A stretch of 64,000 nucleotides of DNA, taken from Brachyhypopomus gauderio. Its lineage: Eukaryota > Chordata > Actinopteri > Gymnotiformes > Hypopomidae. The notes beneath the pieces were generated by a model, which made no database searches, was not told the DNA's origin, and worked only from the letters and a program-made list of their open reading frames with translations. Positions 26,101 to 38,808 of the stretch are shown piece after piece; the stretch's first letter is position 1; the number at the start of each line of letters is the position of its first letter. The DNA lies in assembly GCF_052324685.1 (NCBI RefSeq), contig NC_135226.1, forward strand, positions 21,550,251-21,614,250, read 5' to 3'. The translations under genes were made by a program, and so were the position numbers.

Positions 26101-29100
26101 CACTCACAGTAAACATTCACAGTAAACACAGTGAACACTCACAGTAAACAGTGAACACTGACAGTGAACACTGACAGTAAACACTCACAGTGAACACTCA
26201 CAGTAAACATTCACAGTAAACACAGTGAACACTCACAGTAAACAGTGAACACTCACAGTAAACACTCACAGTGAACACTCACAGTAAACACTCAAAGTGA
26301 ACACTCACAGTAAACACTCACAGTGAACACTCACAGGAAACACAGTGAACACTCACAGTAAACACAGTGAACACTCACAGTAAACATTCACAGTAACCAT
26401 TGAACACTCACAGTAAACACTCACAGAGAACACAGTGAACACTCACAGTAAACACAGTGAACACTCACCTTAAACACAGTAAACACTCACAGTAAACACA
26501 GTGAACACTCACAGTAAACACTCACAGTAAACACAGTGAACACTCACAGTAAACACAGTGAACACTCACAGTAAACACTCACAGAAAACACAGTGAACAC
26601 TCACAGTAAACACTCACAGTAAACACAGTGAACACTCACCTTAAACACAGTAAACACTCACAGTAAACACAGTGAACACTCACAGTAAACACTCAGTAAA
26701 CACAGTGAACACTCACAGTAAACACTCAGTAAACACAGTGAACACTCACAGTAAACACAGTGAACACTCACAGTAAACACTCACAGTGAACACTCACAGG
26801 AAACACAGTGAACACTCACAGTAAACACAGTGAACACTCACAGTAAACATTCACAGTAAACATTGAACACTCACAGTAAACACTCACAGAGAACACAGTG
26901 AACACTCACAGTAAACACTCACAGTAAACACAGTGAACACTCACAGTAAACACAGTGAACACTCACAGTAAGCACTCACAGTAAACACAGTGAACACTCA
27001 CAGTAAACACAGTGAACACTCACAGTACACACTCACAGAGAACACAGAGAACACTCACAGTAAACACTCACAGTGAAAACTCACAATAAACACTCACAGT
27101 AAACACAGTGAACACTCACAGTAAACACAGTGAACACACAGTAAACATTCACAGTAAACACAGTGAACACTCACAGTAAACACTCACAGTGAACACTGAC
27201 AGTAAACACTCACAGTGAACACTCACAGTAAACATTCACAGTAAACACAGTGAACACTTACAGTAAACATTCACAGTAAACACAGTGAACACTCACAGTA
27301 AACAGTGAACACTGACAGTAAACACTCACAGTGAACACTGACAGTAAACACTCACAGTGAACACTCACAGTAAACATTCACAGTAAACACAGTGAACACT
27401 CACAGTAAACAGTGAACACTCACAGTAAACACTCACAGTGAACACTCACAGTAAACACTCAAAGTGAACTCTCACAGTAAACACAGTGAACACTCACAGT
27501 AAACACTCACAATAAACACAGTGAACACTCACAGTGAACACTCACAGTAAACACTCACAGAAAACACAGCGAACACTCACAGTAAACACTCACAGTGAAC
27601 ACTCACAGTAAACACTCACAGTAAACACAGTGAATACTCACAGTAAACAGTGAACACTCACAGTGAACACTCACAGTAAACACAGTAAACACTCACAGTG
27701 AACACTCACAGTAAATACAGTGAACACTCACAGTAAACACAGTGAACACTCACAGTAAACACAGTAAACACTCACAGTGAACACTCACAGGAAACACAGT
27801 GAACACCCACAGTAAACACAGTGAACACTCATAGTGAATACTCACAGTAAACACAGTGAACACTCACAGTAAACAGTGAACACTCACAGTAAACACTGAA
27901 CACTCACAGTAAACACTCACAGAGAACACAGTGAACACTCACAGTAAACACTCACAGTGAACACTCACAGCGAACACTTACAGTAAACATTCACAGTAAA
28001 CACTGAATACTCACAGTAAACACTCACAGTAAACACTCACAGTAAACATTCACAGTAAACACAGTGAACACTCACAGTAAACACTCACAGTGAACACTCA
28101 CAGTAAACACAGTGAACACTCACAGTAAACACAGTAAACTCTCACAGTGAACACTCACAGTAAACAGTAAACACCGTGAACACTCCCTTGCTGCAGCTGT
28201 AGATTCAGTGTGCTTCTGTATGAACAGCAGGGCTTTACACCTTTACAAAGTGCACCATGCCCGTCACTCAGGCAACCAACGAGTAGTGTACACCTTCACA
28301 GTCTAAAAATAGAAGATTAGAATATCTGAATATATTTTTTATTCTGCAGATATATTTCAAAGAGCTGTGTTGTGAAAGAAAAAAATGTGTCTCCTTTAAT
28401 ATTACTGCAAGTTAAGCTAAACATCCAAAAATTAAACCTCTTAAACCATTCGGTTTGTTAAAAGGACAGCGCTGGTCTTGAAGAATGATACATGTTCCTC
28501 CTCCAGGAGACCTCGAGGACAGAGGTGTGTTACGAGAACCTGCTAACCTACTGATCCTGAATGCCAGTAGATCAGACAGCGCCCTCTACAGGTGTGAGGT
28601 CGCCGCCATCGATGACCAAAAGCCCTTTGACGAGATACTCATCAGCTTGGCTGTAAGAGGTACTTTCCTCTGCTCCTGATTGTGGGTGTCTCTGTATCGT
28701 TGGTGCGCGGTGGTCTCGGCCAATAGCAAACGAACGCTCTGCCTCTCATTGGGATGCACAGTGAAGCCGGTGGCCCCCAGGTGCAGCGTGCCGGACTCCG
28801 TCATCGTGGGCTCCACGGTGGAGCTGCGCTGTAGTGAGAACGAGGCCTTTCCCCCGGCACACTACCAGTGGTACCGCAACACAGAGGAGCTGCCCGAGGA
28901 GCCCAAGACCAGCGCCCGCTTCTACAACTCCTCCTACGTCATGAACACCCAGACGGGCTCGCTGGTACAGCTACACAATCGTTTGCTTTTTCTAACATTT
29001 ACATTCTACTTATTACTCCATTTGATGACCTTACAGAAACCAATGTTTTTATGATACTAACAATTTCATGTGTGTGTGTGTGTCTATGTTTATTATAACT

Positions 29101-31025
29101 TGTACCCTGGGCATAGGAAAGATGTTATATAAATGAAACAATGTTATTATTAACCTTAATAAAAGAGACCGACGAATGTGTACTGCTTATTGAAGTATAC
29201 AAAGATACTTGTTTTATAGTGTATTGTATACATCTTGTCTTCTCTTTCTCAGAAATTTAGGACAGTGAAGAAAGAGGATGCAGGGGAGTACTACTGCCAG
29301 GCCAGGAACGAGGCAGGAACCTCCAGATGTTCCTCACAGCCTATGGAAGTCTGTAAGTCAGGGTTCCTCAGGTCTCTGGATAAGAGTCCCACTCCAAACA
29401 ACAAAAATGTATGAGGTTGCAGGTGACCAATACTAACATGGATTCTCACTAAATGCCAGTAGGCGTCCGTGAGAGAGCCACCAACGAATGGAGGTGATCA
29501 GGGCCAAACCATTCAGGATCTTCCTGTAGTTTAAAAATATGTATTACACTACAAATACCAACGAAAACATACCTGGAGATTTCCTTCCTTTCTGCAGCAA
29601 CCGGGCTGTGGGCAGCAGGACACTAACATCTCTGTGGGCATCAGGACACTAACATCTCTGCTGCTCCTGCGTCAGCTCACCAACCAATCAGCACTCAGGA
29701 GCAGAAATACTAGTGTTGGCTGTAGTAAAAGGAAATCTACATTTCAAAAGTACAGGAAGATCCTGGCAATGTGTTGAGAAACAAATCAAATCTTTCATTT
29801 AGTTCTATTGCACCATGTTGGTGTTGGACTCCTGCGGGTGCCTCTAGTGTCTGACAGACCCAGAGGTCATAACAGAGGCACCTCTGCTGTCTAAAACTGT
29901 CTGCTGGCTCCTCGGCTGTCCATCACACTCGGGGGTTGTGTTCCTGAAGTCCTGCTGTGATTTACCAGTGTGAGGTGTGAATGCCATGAACTGTAAAATA
30001 ATAATAATCATCATCATCATAATACAAGCTGTGCATGGCCATCTCAACACTGACAGGAGCGATGCCTGAGATTAGATAGGAAATTTTTATTCAATTAATC
30101 AGTTTGATTCTTGATTTTTCCTCACACTGGTGTATGTTTCCATTCAAAGACTACAGTCTGAATACCTCTCTCCTCTAAAGACAACGTGTCTAGTCTTTAG
30201 TTACAGACCAAGGTTGTGCAAAATCTCAGGATTTTCACAGAGAACCTGAAAAATGTCCCAGTCTTTGCAAAATCATAGTCTGTGACTACACTGTCTTTAG
30301 AAGTGTTCTAGTGCATGATTAGCATTACATTACTACACAAGCCCTGTGTCTGCCTTTTGATGTGATTAATGATTTTGACCTGAGATTTTATTAGGGGTCC
30401 CAGGGTCACTTGTAACTTTTGCTGAATTTAAAACGGTGAAATACAGTGAAAGTGGATCCATGTAGTGCAGGCTCATCTCTTCGCTTCTCCTCTCCAGATG
30501 ATCTCGACATCGTGGGGATTTCTCTAAAGGTCTTGGGTGTGATGATCGCCGTCATCTTTGTGACAGTCGGCCTGTGTCGCATTCAGAAACAAGGCTACTG
30601 TTCCTGCAAGGACCATGGAGACAGCAAGTGAGTAAAGGTTACGGGAAGAAACGAATGTACTGCGATCCAGGGGTCTGCAGCATACAACACCTCCACTGTA
30701 ACACGTATGAAACCATGCAATGTTGGATGTAACGATCAGAGCTACTAATAACACACTCTTTGTTTCAGCTATAAAGTCCCTCAACACAGCAGTGGGATGG
30801 ACTATGTGAGTGCGGATGAGGTGAGAATATGTAAAGGACTCTTCATGTAATTTAATCGAGCTTTGATCAGAATTTGTTTGTTTTTTTATCCAAAATCTTT
30901 CCGTTTTATAAAGGTGGACCTATATAAATAGCAAATCTGTTTTACCTTTGCAGTAAATGTTTGCGTTTGTTGTTGTTCTTTCCTTTCAGGGGCATTTTCG
31001 CCACAAATCCTCATTTATCATATGA
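17145..31025 (+). CDS. jam3: jam3, junctional adhesion molecule C (nine coding exons)
   Basis: Exons: 17145-17193, 24638-24706, 24837-24950, 28507-28659, 28762-28964, 29253-29352, 30498-30627, 30769-30820, 30990-31025 (TGA). All junctions are GT-AG and phase-consistent, giving 301 residues against about 310 in human JAM3. Residues 1-20 are a signal peptide. A V-set domain spans about 37-128 (Cys45, Cys107) and a C2-set domain about 130-228. The membrane segment is near 234-256, and a short tail ends SSFII, a PDZ-binding motif. The Arg-Ile-Glu dimerisation motif of JAMs is at 56-58 in PRIEWKK. NAS at 96-98 and an NSS in the C2 domain are likely glycan sites. JAM-C binds JAM-B at cell junctions and in myoblast fusion. 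JAM2 fits less well: the V-domain string [10 protein letters not shown] is JAM3-like. Intron 1 holds a hAT element and intron 3 a 3 kb minisatellite. The paralogue (jam3a or jam3b) is undecided. Confidence 0.93.
17450..17631. repeat. 15 bp minisatellite, left part
   Basis: Units like GTATTTAGTACACTG and GTATATAGTACAGTA. The array is interrupted at 17631 by the hAT element and resumes at 19040. Confidence 0.9.
17632..19039. mobile_element. non-autonomous hAT-type DNA transposon in jam3 intron 1
   Basis: The element begins CAGAGGTGGG at 17632 and ends with the inverted CCCACCTCTG at 19030-19039, a 10 bp perfect terminal inverted repeat with a hAT-like CAG start. It is flanked by identical 8 bp GTATTTAG copies at 17624-17631 and 19040-19047, the target-site length expected of hAT. 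Both ends carry subterminal repeats of GACTTG and GACTCGAG. The 1408 bp interior has no transposase-length frame, so it was probably mobilised in trans. It sits inside a 15 bp minisatellite that continues unbroken on both sides, so the empty site is easy to reconstruct. Confidence 0.85.
19040..19515. repeat. 15 bp minisatellite, right part
   Basis: Continuation of the array beyond the hAT insertion, about 30 more units of the same GTA-rich 15 bp type. Confidence 0.9.
19516..22020. other. jam3 intron 1, no extra exon seen
   Basis: Unique sequence. Short frames lack domains and splice support. Confidence 0.4.
22021..22628. repeat. 60 bp minisatellite, ten near-identical copies
   Basis: The unit begins CACAGCACCCAGACCAAGGC and ends GCAGTCCAACAGTTCTC. 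Copies differ almost only in the CCATGAAG, CCAAGAAG or CCATGGAG segment and in TTCTC against TTCCC. Low divergence suggests recent expansion. Long frames are open on both strands because 60 is divisible by three. Confidence 0.95.
22629..23999. other. jam3 intron 1, no extra exon seen
   Basis: Unique sequence with a short CTCCTCCCACACA repeat near 23505-23600. No supported exon. Confidence 0.4.
24000..24520. repeat. probable interspersed repeat with three 51 bp tandem units
   Basis: Three near-identical 51 bp units, from GGGAGATCAGAACAGAAACA to GGGGCATACAACA, lie at about 24118-24273. GC-richer sequence surrounds them (GGGGCGTGGCTAC, GGTGGGCGGGGCTAAACGTG). The composition differs from the jam3 intron around it, which suggests a mobile element. 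No termini or coding frame are clear. Confidence 0.4.
25157..28186. repeat. 3 kb minisatellite in jam3 intron 3
   Basis: Irregular mix of related units ACTCACAGTAAAC, ACTCACAGTGAAC and ACAGTGAAC (about 9-13 bp), running for about 3.03 kb. Blocks of several hundred bases recur in the same unit order (compare 25640-26030 with 26760-27150), so it has higher-order structure. It lies between the exons for the two halves of the V domain. The true array length may differ from the assembly. Confidence 0.93.
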
Positions 31026-32451
31026 CCAAGAAGCGAAGCCAATGACATGACGCTCACCTGTGTGAGTGTGGACGTGCCCTTCTGAGCTATCACACTGTGC
31101 ATTCTTGTCACAGCTGCACACACACCAGTGCTGTAGCTTGCCAAAGTTCTCAGTAACTCTCTCAACTACACTCTTACAGTTTGGGGACGTTTTAATCCCT
31201 TGTAATCTTCTTTTCATTTGAAAAATCATAAAAGACTCAACCACACATATTCCGCATTCTGCATTCAAAGACGACTATTGAAGGTGAATGATACTCACAT
31301 CTGTAGATATTAAAACGTGCCGCTCAGATAGTGTGAGGCAGAGAAGTGCACGCAGAGTGTTTTTCGTGTTTTGTCATAGACCTGGATGTTGAACGTGTGT
31401 GCAGTCAGAAGCGGGTTGAGTGATGGTGTGGTGTGGTGCCGTGTGCAGACAGCATGGCTCATGAGAGTTAGCACAACATCAGAGCACAGGGCTGCTTATT
31501 TCTCTTACTGTGAAAATTCAGCTTGCCATGTATAACTGGCTAAGATGTCAAACTAAAGATGACTGAGCAAGATTTAGTTCATCGTTGAGCTAAATACGCT
31601 GTGTTCAGACACACAAAACGTCTGACGCCATACCAAGCAACTGAATGCACAATACAGATGTGTCCAGTGCAGACGTGTCCAATGCAGACATGTCCAATGC
31701 AGACGTGTCCAATGCCATGCTGTGACTGTTTTAGATGGCTTACTTTTGATGTTATGGAGGTAATGGGATGTCATGTGTTGGTGTTTAGTGCTAGTTTAGG
31801 CTGTACATTAGGATGTAAAATAGATTAACACTGTTTAGCCTCAAGTTCAATCAAAATACTTTAAGTCTACAGACTTGGTTCCATATGTCTGATTTCATCT
31901 TTATTTCATAGTTTCATTTTTTTAAAGAATTCTATAGATACAGATTTTGCACTTACACATTTCCAAGTGCTTTCTCTGTGTTTAAATGAACTTCTATACA
32001 TTGTTGGACATATTGCCCTGCCTTTGTTTAAATCTGGTGGTGGTTGTATGTGGTGGCGTTGTAGTACACTCAAACTGAATTGTTGGGAAGGTTTTGTGCC
32101 ATGAATAATAAATAATAAGAAAGATTTTAATGATTCTGTTCAGCCTTTCCCCTTCTAACTTTTTTGGTTGCTCTCTCTGTTTCTAACCAATGACCTAGCT
32201 GTTGAATTAGCTTTTTACTTGACATTAGTAACTTTCACCAGGACTCTGGCCTTGTTATCTATGGTTAGTGAATGTGCAAACAACTTTGCAAACAACTGTA
32301 ATGTAAAATCTGCTATTTTTATTTTTTATATTCCGAAAAAGCTGTTGTTGACTGTTATTTTTCAAGTAGTCTTAGAATTAAAAGAATAGTGTTCAATCAT
32401 GGCATGTTCCACTGTATATGAAGTAGCATAACTCACATTTTAGTTTGAATT
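31026..32451 (+). other. jam3 3' UTR and downstream DNA
   Basis: No further coding exon. A run of GTCCAATGCAGAC-type repeats lies at about 31660-31715. The likely 3' UTR extends to the AATAAA at 32107. Confidence 0.5.
32107..32112 (+). terminator. likely jam3 polyadenylation signal
   Basis: A canonical AATAAA lies about 1.08 kb after the jam3 stop, before a T-rich stretch. It would give a 3' UTR of roughly 31026-32130. Other weaker signals could also be used. Confidence 0.45.
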
Positions 32452-32468
32452 CAGAGATGACCACTCGA

Positions 32469-32965
<497 letters not shown>

Positions 32966-33356
32966 TTGAAACTCATTCCAAATGACAATCGACTCAGACT
33001 CATCCAAAATTACTAAATAATACGAATAATAGAATAATAATAATTAGAATAATAGGAGTAATAAGAACAATAAGAGTAATAAGAACAATAAGAGTCAGTC
33101 CGTTATCCAGACGCTGTATGCGGATTATAGAAAAAATACTTTCTTAGTGTATTATTTTTGACATTATTTAGAAATTGGAGAAAAGCATCAAATGTAAACA
33201 ATCGAGGTTGCCATGGCTACGGCTGGAGTATCACACGCGGAGCCTTTGGCTACAGGGGGTTTAAATCATTGGACAAAACTGAAGGAAGAAAAGAATGTGT
33301 AAAGAATGTGGGAAACAAAAACACTGGGACGACCACATCAAACTTCATGAGCACTT

Positions 33357-33610
33357 GAAACACACCTGGATAGGTTAGTTTAGTTAGACACGTAGTCTTT
33401 ACAGTTAATATACAGCATAAAACACACCCGGATAGGTTAGTTTAGTTAGACACGTAGTCTTTACAGTTAATATACAGCATAAAACACACCCGGATAGGTT
33501 AGTTTAATTTACGTTAGACACTTAGTCATTACAGTCAATATATAAAACACACCCAGATAGGTTTGTGTAGGTTATGCTAGTCACTTGGCTGTCAGCTAAT
33601 ATATAAAATA
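33357..33610. repeat. 61 bp tandem repeat, about four copies
   Basis: The unit starts AAACACACCCGGATAGGTTA and includes GTTAGACACGTAGTC. The first two copies are almost identical and later ones decayed. A related single unit occurs near 62560-62620. Confidence 0.8.
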
Positions 33611-33726
33611 GTTTTTCCATCTCCTGTCCCTAAAGCTTATCCTGGTATTGACTTGAGACTTCACTTTGACTCTCGCCAAAAGACTCATGACTTGACTTGG
33701 ACTCTGACCTAAAAACTCGTAACTTG

Positions 33727-34640
33727 ACTTAATAATAACAATAATAATAATACATTTTATTTGTAATGCACTTTACATTTGAAACAAACCTCAAAGTGCA
33801 ACATGGTAAAGTACATAGTAAGAAACATGGTAAAATATATGATCAAATATATGGTAAAATATATGGTCAAAATAATTCATTATTTTAATAGTTCATTAGG
33901 TACGGTGTTTAAAAGAAAGTCGTAATAAGTCGTAAAATTTCCTAAAGAGAAAAGTTTTAAGTCCCTTTTTAAAACATTCATTTGACTATGGTGACCTAAG
34001 ATGGTCAGGGAGGGCATTCCACAGCCGAGGGGCAGCAGACCAGAAGGTCCGATCACCCATAGTGCTGAGCGTTGTCCTTGGTAGCGTGAGACAATGTGTG
34101 TTTTCAGAGCGGAGTGATGGTGAAGAGGTTAGTGGTCTGAGTAGTTCTTTTAGGTAGGTGGGTGTGTTGCCGTAGATGCACTGGTGGGTGAGGAGGGAGA
34201 TCTTGTACTCTATTCTGGCAGAGATTGGAAGCCAGTGAAGAGAACGCAGGACCGGAGTGATGTGTTCATATTTACGAACTCTCATCAGGACACTTGCAGC
34301 ACTATTCTGGATGTTCTGTAGCTGCTGAAGGCTCTTGTTAGGGATCCCGATGAGAAGTGCATTACAGTAATCCAGTCTGGAGGAGATAAAAGCATGAACC
34401 AGTGATTCTGCATCTGATACAGTCAGAGTCTGACGAAGTTTGGCAATATTTCTGAGGTGGTGGAAAGAGACTTTGGAGAGGTGATTGATATGGCTGGTTG
34501 TGGATCAAAATGGACACCAGGGTTAGTGAGTGAAGAAGAGAGTGGGATGTTCTGACCAGAGAAAGTGAAGCTGGTTATAGATGTAGACTTTGTCTGGTGT
34601 GTTAGCTGTTGGCTGTGGGAGGAATGCCGAAATAACCCTC
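33727..34640 (-). mobile_element. LINE (non-LTR retrotransposon) 3' fragment
   Basis: On the minus strand an open frame at 34285-33986 reads RKYEHITPVLRSLHWLPISA and later APRLWNALPDHLR, the standard C-terminal end of reverse-transcriptase proteins of fish LINEs. The same protein continues upstream in broken form to about 34600 (SRLDYCNALLIGIPNKSL). The 3' end at 33727-33765 is a TTATT-type simple-repeat tail after a GTAAAGTGCATTAC motif. The 5' part is missing, as is usual for LINE insertions. The clade (L2, Rex or I-like) is not settled. Confidence 0.8.
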
Positions 34641-34940
34641 CAACTCTGTGAAAAAACAGCAGCAGTTCAGCAGGGGGAGACTTGATGAATCACGGCGTCA
34701 AGGCAGATTTCAGCATGCAAAGCCCAAAAGGAAGGAAACGCTAACTTGGTGTGCATCAAACAATCGCTGCAACGTTCTGATTAAAATGTCAATAATATGT
34801 AAGAATACAAATCCAAAAAATGAGGGTAAAATAAAGGTAAAAAATAAAAAGGAATCAAATAAGTATTTAAAAACTAAGAGGTTAAGTTAAGTTGGACTTG
34901 ACTTGGACTTGTATTTTGCAACTTTTGAACATCTATGGTA

Positions 34941-36060
34941 TGAATACTATAAAAATGCACCCTGAAAATGATTTAGCTTGGGTGAAGTCAGTGCAGTGTT
35001 GAGATTTCTCAGATTAGACATGATGTATTACTGAAACTTGAACCAAATTCACCGTGATGTAACGTTTAATACTGTGCCGCGTAATGTCAGATGTAATCAG
35101 TGTCAGTTTAAATTGGAAAATAAGCTTGAATATGCATGCAGATTGGTGGCAGATTCATTATTCAAAACAAATGCTTACAATTATTTACTGAAAAATGTAT
35201 ATAAAGTATATAATCTCACCACAAATGCCTGTTTGATACTAAAGTATTTGGTGTGTATTATCAGAGCATTAATTAGAAATAATAATATTTATTACCCTCT
35301 TTTGAAACACTGTGTACCAATCATAGACGGTGTTTGTAAAGTTGGCTTTGCTAGTCGATTTGGGTATTTGGTATAGCAAGGTGCATTACTGACCAAACCC
35401 ATTCTATAATTACAATAATGATTGTTTCAATTATAAATCTATTCAAATAAATTACAGTATAAGGCATAAGATATGTGTGATCTTCCAGATATAATACAGT
35501 ATTAGCTAGGCATCATTTATGAATGAAAATTACAAGCTTGACTGCTGTCTAGTTCATTTTCTGTTGTCCACATTGTATTTTATGTGCTGCTGGGGAATAT
35601 ATTGTAATATTAAACATTGTAAAATTAATATGTATTCAGTCTATAAAGTATATTCTAATATTTCTCAGGAACGGTTTAAAATGCTATTTGTGTACACTGG
35701 TAAAGTTTTAATTATTTTTACCTTTTCATTTTAATAATAAAGACATACTTGTAATAGAACACATTACTGTCTCTAATAATAACATTAATAACATACAATA
35801 CACAACGATCTGTTTTTGTGGGGTTGTTATTATTATTATTTTTTTTGCACTTTTATTATGAAATGCCGTGGTACTTTTGTTTTGCTAAAAAAAAAAAATA
35901 GTAAAAAAACAGACGTTAATACCCGGAAGTGTGTTGCACTTGTAAGACTATGGTTGATCACTAGCTAACGTTACACTGAATCGTGCGTCTTTTATTATCT
36001 GTATTCATTTAAAACAAATATCCATCCGCTGATATTGGGCAAAATATACTGATATGAGAA
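34941..36060. other. jam3-vps26b intergenic, no gene seen
   Basis: Very AT-rich sequence. Short frames at 35038-35376 and 35519-35734 have no recognisable domain. No ncapd3 exon was seen here. Confidence 0.4.
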
Positions 36061-36291
36061 TATCTTTAAACAGAAGTACGTACCCAGAGGATATAACAGG
36101 TCTTGTCTTTAGGTGACTTGCTAGCGTAGCTAACTCACCTGCTCACACCTGCACAGGTAGGAGAGTCTGAGCCAGAACAGGTGTGATACATCTCCGCTCA
36201 CATCAACACTCACCTGGTCTGATCTGTGTGCCACATCCCAGCGTGGCGAACTAACTAAACCTGCCAGTGTGTCCTCGGTACAAACACAGAC
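36061..36291 (+). promoter_or_regulatory. vps26b upstream region and probable 5' UTR
   Basis: The 230 bp before the vps26b ATG are less AT-rich than the preceding 1 kb and hold CAGGT-rich repeats and scattered CpGs. They are the likely promoter and 5' UTR. There is no TATA box and no clear conserved motif, so this rests on position only. Confidence 0.35.
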
Positions 36292-37140
36292 ATGAGCTTT
36301 TTCGGGTTTGGCCAGAGTGCAGAAGTCGACATAGTGCTGAGTGACGGAGAGACGAGGAAGAGAGCGGAGCACAGGACGGAGGACGGCAGGAAGGACAGAT
36401 ACTCCCTGTTTTACGACGGAGAAACGGTCAGTGGGAAGGTGAACGTCACGCTGAAAAACCCCGGAAAGAGACTCGAACATTACGGGATCAAGATCGAGTT
36501 TATTGGCCAGATCGGTGAGTACAGACTCGTCCTGGAGTCCTGGTGAGAGGGGAGGTGGTGGGTCCGTACACTGAACAGAACCGACCAAAACTGACCAGAA
36601 CCGACCTGTGTCCAGAGCTCTACTACGACCGAGGTAACCACCATGAGTTCGTGTCGCTTGTGAAGGACCTCGCACGACCTGGTGAACTTTCCAACTCCCA
36701 GACATTTGACTTTGAGTTCGCCCATGTGGAGAAGCCATACGAGTCCTACACCGGCCAGAACGTGAAGCTAAGGTGAAACAGCACACACACACACACACAC
36801 TCCCACACACTCCCACTAGTGTATTGGTACACTGTATGTACCTCTTACATATGTGGAGTGTTAATGGCACAAATGTGTCCGTGTGCACTTTTTGTTCATC
36901 ACCATCTTGTCCTTCGTAAGAGGTCAGTTACAGATCACAGGGTTACAGCTGGCTGTGTCATTTTTATGTTGCGAGTGCCTCTAAACTTAGTGAGGCTGAT
37001 GTATGTAAACACTCCAGAGTCGTTACGACTTGTACCAACACAACGCCCACTGTCGTGCTGCTGTCACAGCTGTCTTGTGTCTGCTACTGTGATCATGAGT
37101 GTAGAAAAATGGTCTGTGCTTCTAATAAAGCAGTTGCTCC

Positions 37141-37188
<48 letters not shown>

Positions 37189-38808
37189 ATGTATGTATGT
37201 ATGTATGTATGTATATGAACTACAGATGATGCGGACTACAGCCTGCGGTCCCATGCCAGGATACACATCTGAACGTCCTCTGTGAAAACAAAGTTCTTCT
37301 TAATGCCAGCACAGAGTTTGTTATTTGCGTTTGTGGTTGGCTGTAGTTTATGTGTGTTTGTGGTATTTGTAGGTATTTCCTTCGGGCAACCATAAGCCGG
37401 AGACTCAATGACATCATCAAGGAAATGGATATTGTGGTGCACACCCTTTGCACATACCCGGAGTTAAACTCCTCAATCAAGATGGAGGTCGGGATTGAAG
37501 ACTGTCTGCATATTGAGTTTGAGTACAACAAATCCAAGTGAGTACTGTACTGACCTCAGATCAGACCCGTGGCAGCTCCCTCTATATTAGTACTGTACTG
37601 ACCACAGATCAGACCCGTGGCAGCTCCCTCAATATTAGTACTGTAATGACCACAGTTCAGACCATGGCAGCTCCCTCTATATTAGTACTGTACTGACCAC
37701 AGATCAGACCATGGCAGCTTCCTCTATATTAGAACTGTAATGACCACGGATCAGACCATGGCAGCTCCCTCTATATTAGTACTGTACTGACCACAGATCA
37801 GACCATGGCAGCTCCCTCTATATTAGTACTGTAATGACCATGGATCAGACCATGGCAGCTCCCTCTATATTAGTACTGTACTGACCACAGATCAGACCCG
37901 TGGCAGCTCCCTCTATATTAGTACTGTACTGACCACGGATCAGACCGTGGCAGCTCCCTCTATATCAGGACAAACCCTAATCTAACACATTTGATTTGGG
38001 CTCAGAGGTTCTTAAAGACACTTAAAGCAAACCATTTCAGCTGAAACTATAAAGTAATATTTCTTTATTCTTTAGAGTAATGTACCATTATTTGTTTCAC
38101 TTAGATATCACTTAAAAGACGTAATTGTGGGGAAGATCTATTTCCTTCTCGTGAGGATAAAAATTAAGCACATGGAAATCGATATAATAAAACGAGAGAC
38201 CACGGGCACGGGGCCTAGTGTGTACCACGAAAACGACACCATCGCAAAATACGAGATCATGGATGGCGCACCAGTGAGAGGTAAAGCTACACAGCTCTAG
38301 GTTAATATTTTTAAAAATGCAAGCAATCGTAGTCCAATTTACCCATTTTTCCCATTGGTTAATTAACAACTACGACATTTTCTTAATGGCGTTTTTCATG
38401 TATTGCATGCAAATCTCCACTAGGTGAATCAATCCCAATCCGATTATTTCTTGCTGGCTATGAACTGACCCCCACCATGAGGGACATTAATAAGAAGTTC
38501 TCTGTGCGATATTACCTGAACCTAGTCCTGATAGATGAGGAGGAGAGGCGGTACTTCAAACAGCAGGTATAGTGACTTTGATAACGTTCACACCTCACAC
38601 ATAGCTTCACCTGTGGCAGGTGGATGTGGGGGGCGGGGTCTTACAATCTGCTGATTTGGTGCCACTCGTTCCTGACTCCCTGAAGGAGGTGACACTCTGG
38701 CGTAAAGGAGACATCGTGAGACGGAGCATGTCCCAGCAGGCCACGGCAGCGGCCCAGAGATTCGAGGGCTCACGTACAGACACGCTAGCCAAGGAGGACA
38801 ACTCCTAA
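36292..38808 (+). CDS. vps26b: vps26b, retromer subunit VPS26B (six exons)
   Basis: Exons: 36292-36514, 36616-36772, 37373-37537, 38105-38280, 38424-38566, 38686-38808 (TAA). All splice sites are GT-AG with matching phases. The product is 328 residues (human VPS26B 336). It opens MSFFGFGQSAEVDIVLSDGE and is nearly colinear with vertebrate VPS26B through its whole arrestin-like fold, including the blocks YYDRGNHHEFVSLVKDLARP and YHLKDVIVGKIYFLL. VPS26B joins VPS35 and VPS29 in the retromer, which retrieves cargo from endosomes. The tail after RFEG is short and diverged (ends AKEDNS), which is where VPS26A, VPS26B and fish duplicates differ, so vps26b-like (vps26bl) remains possible. The gene converges with thyn1. 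Intron 3 is mostly a 48 bp tandem array. Confidence 0.93.
37143..37213. repeat. TA then GTAT microsatellite in vps26b intron 2
   Basis: About 40 bases of TA followed by a run of GTAT units. Confidence 0.95.
37541..37975. repeat. 48 bp tandem array in vps26b intron 3, about nine copies
   Basis: The unit runs from GTACTGTACTGACCACAGAT to CAGCTCCCTCTATATTA. It starts within a few bases of the exon 3 donor, and copies differ by small substitutions and one-base indels. Confidence 0.9.

Noticed and set aside
25157-28186. CRISPR-like array of repeats
   Set aside because: Units are contiguous with no unique spacers, the genome is vertebrate, and there are no cas genes. It is a minisatellite.
35038-35376. 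112-residue frame between jam3 and vps26b
   Set aside because: AT-rich sequence, no domain recognised, no promoter signal; not an ncapd3 exon.
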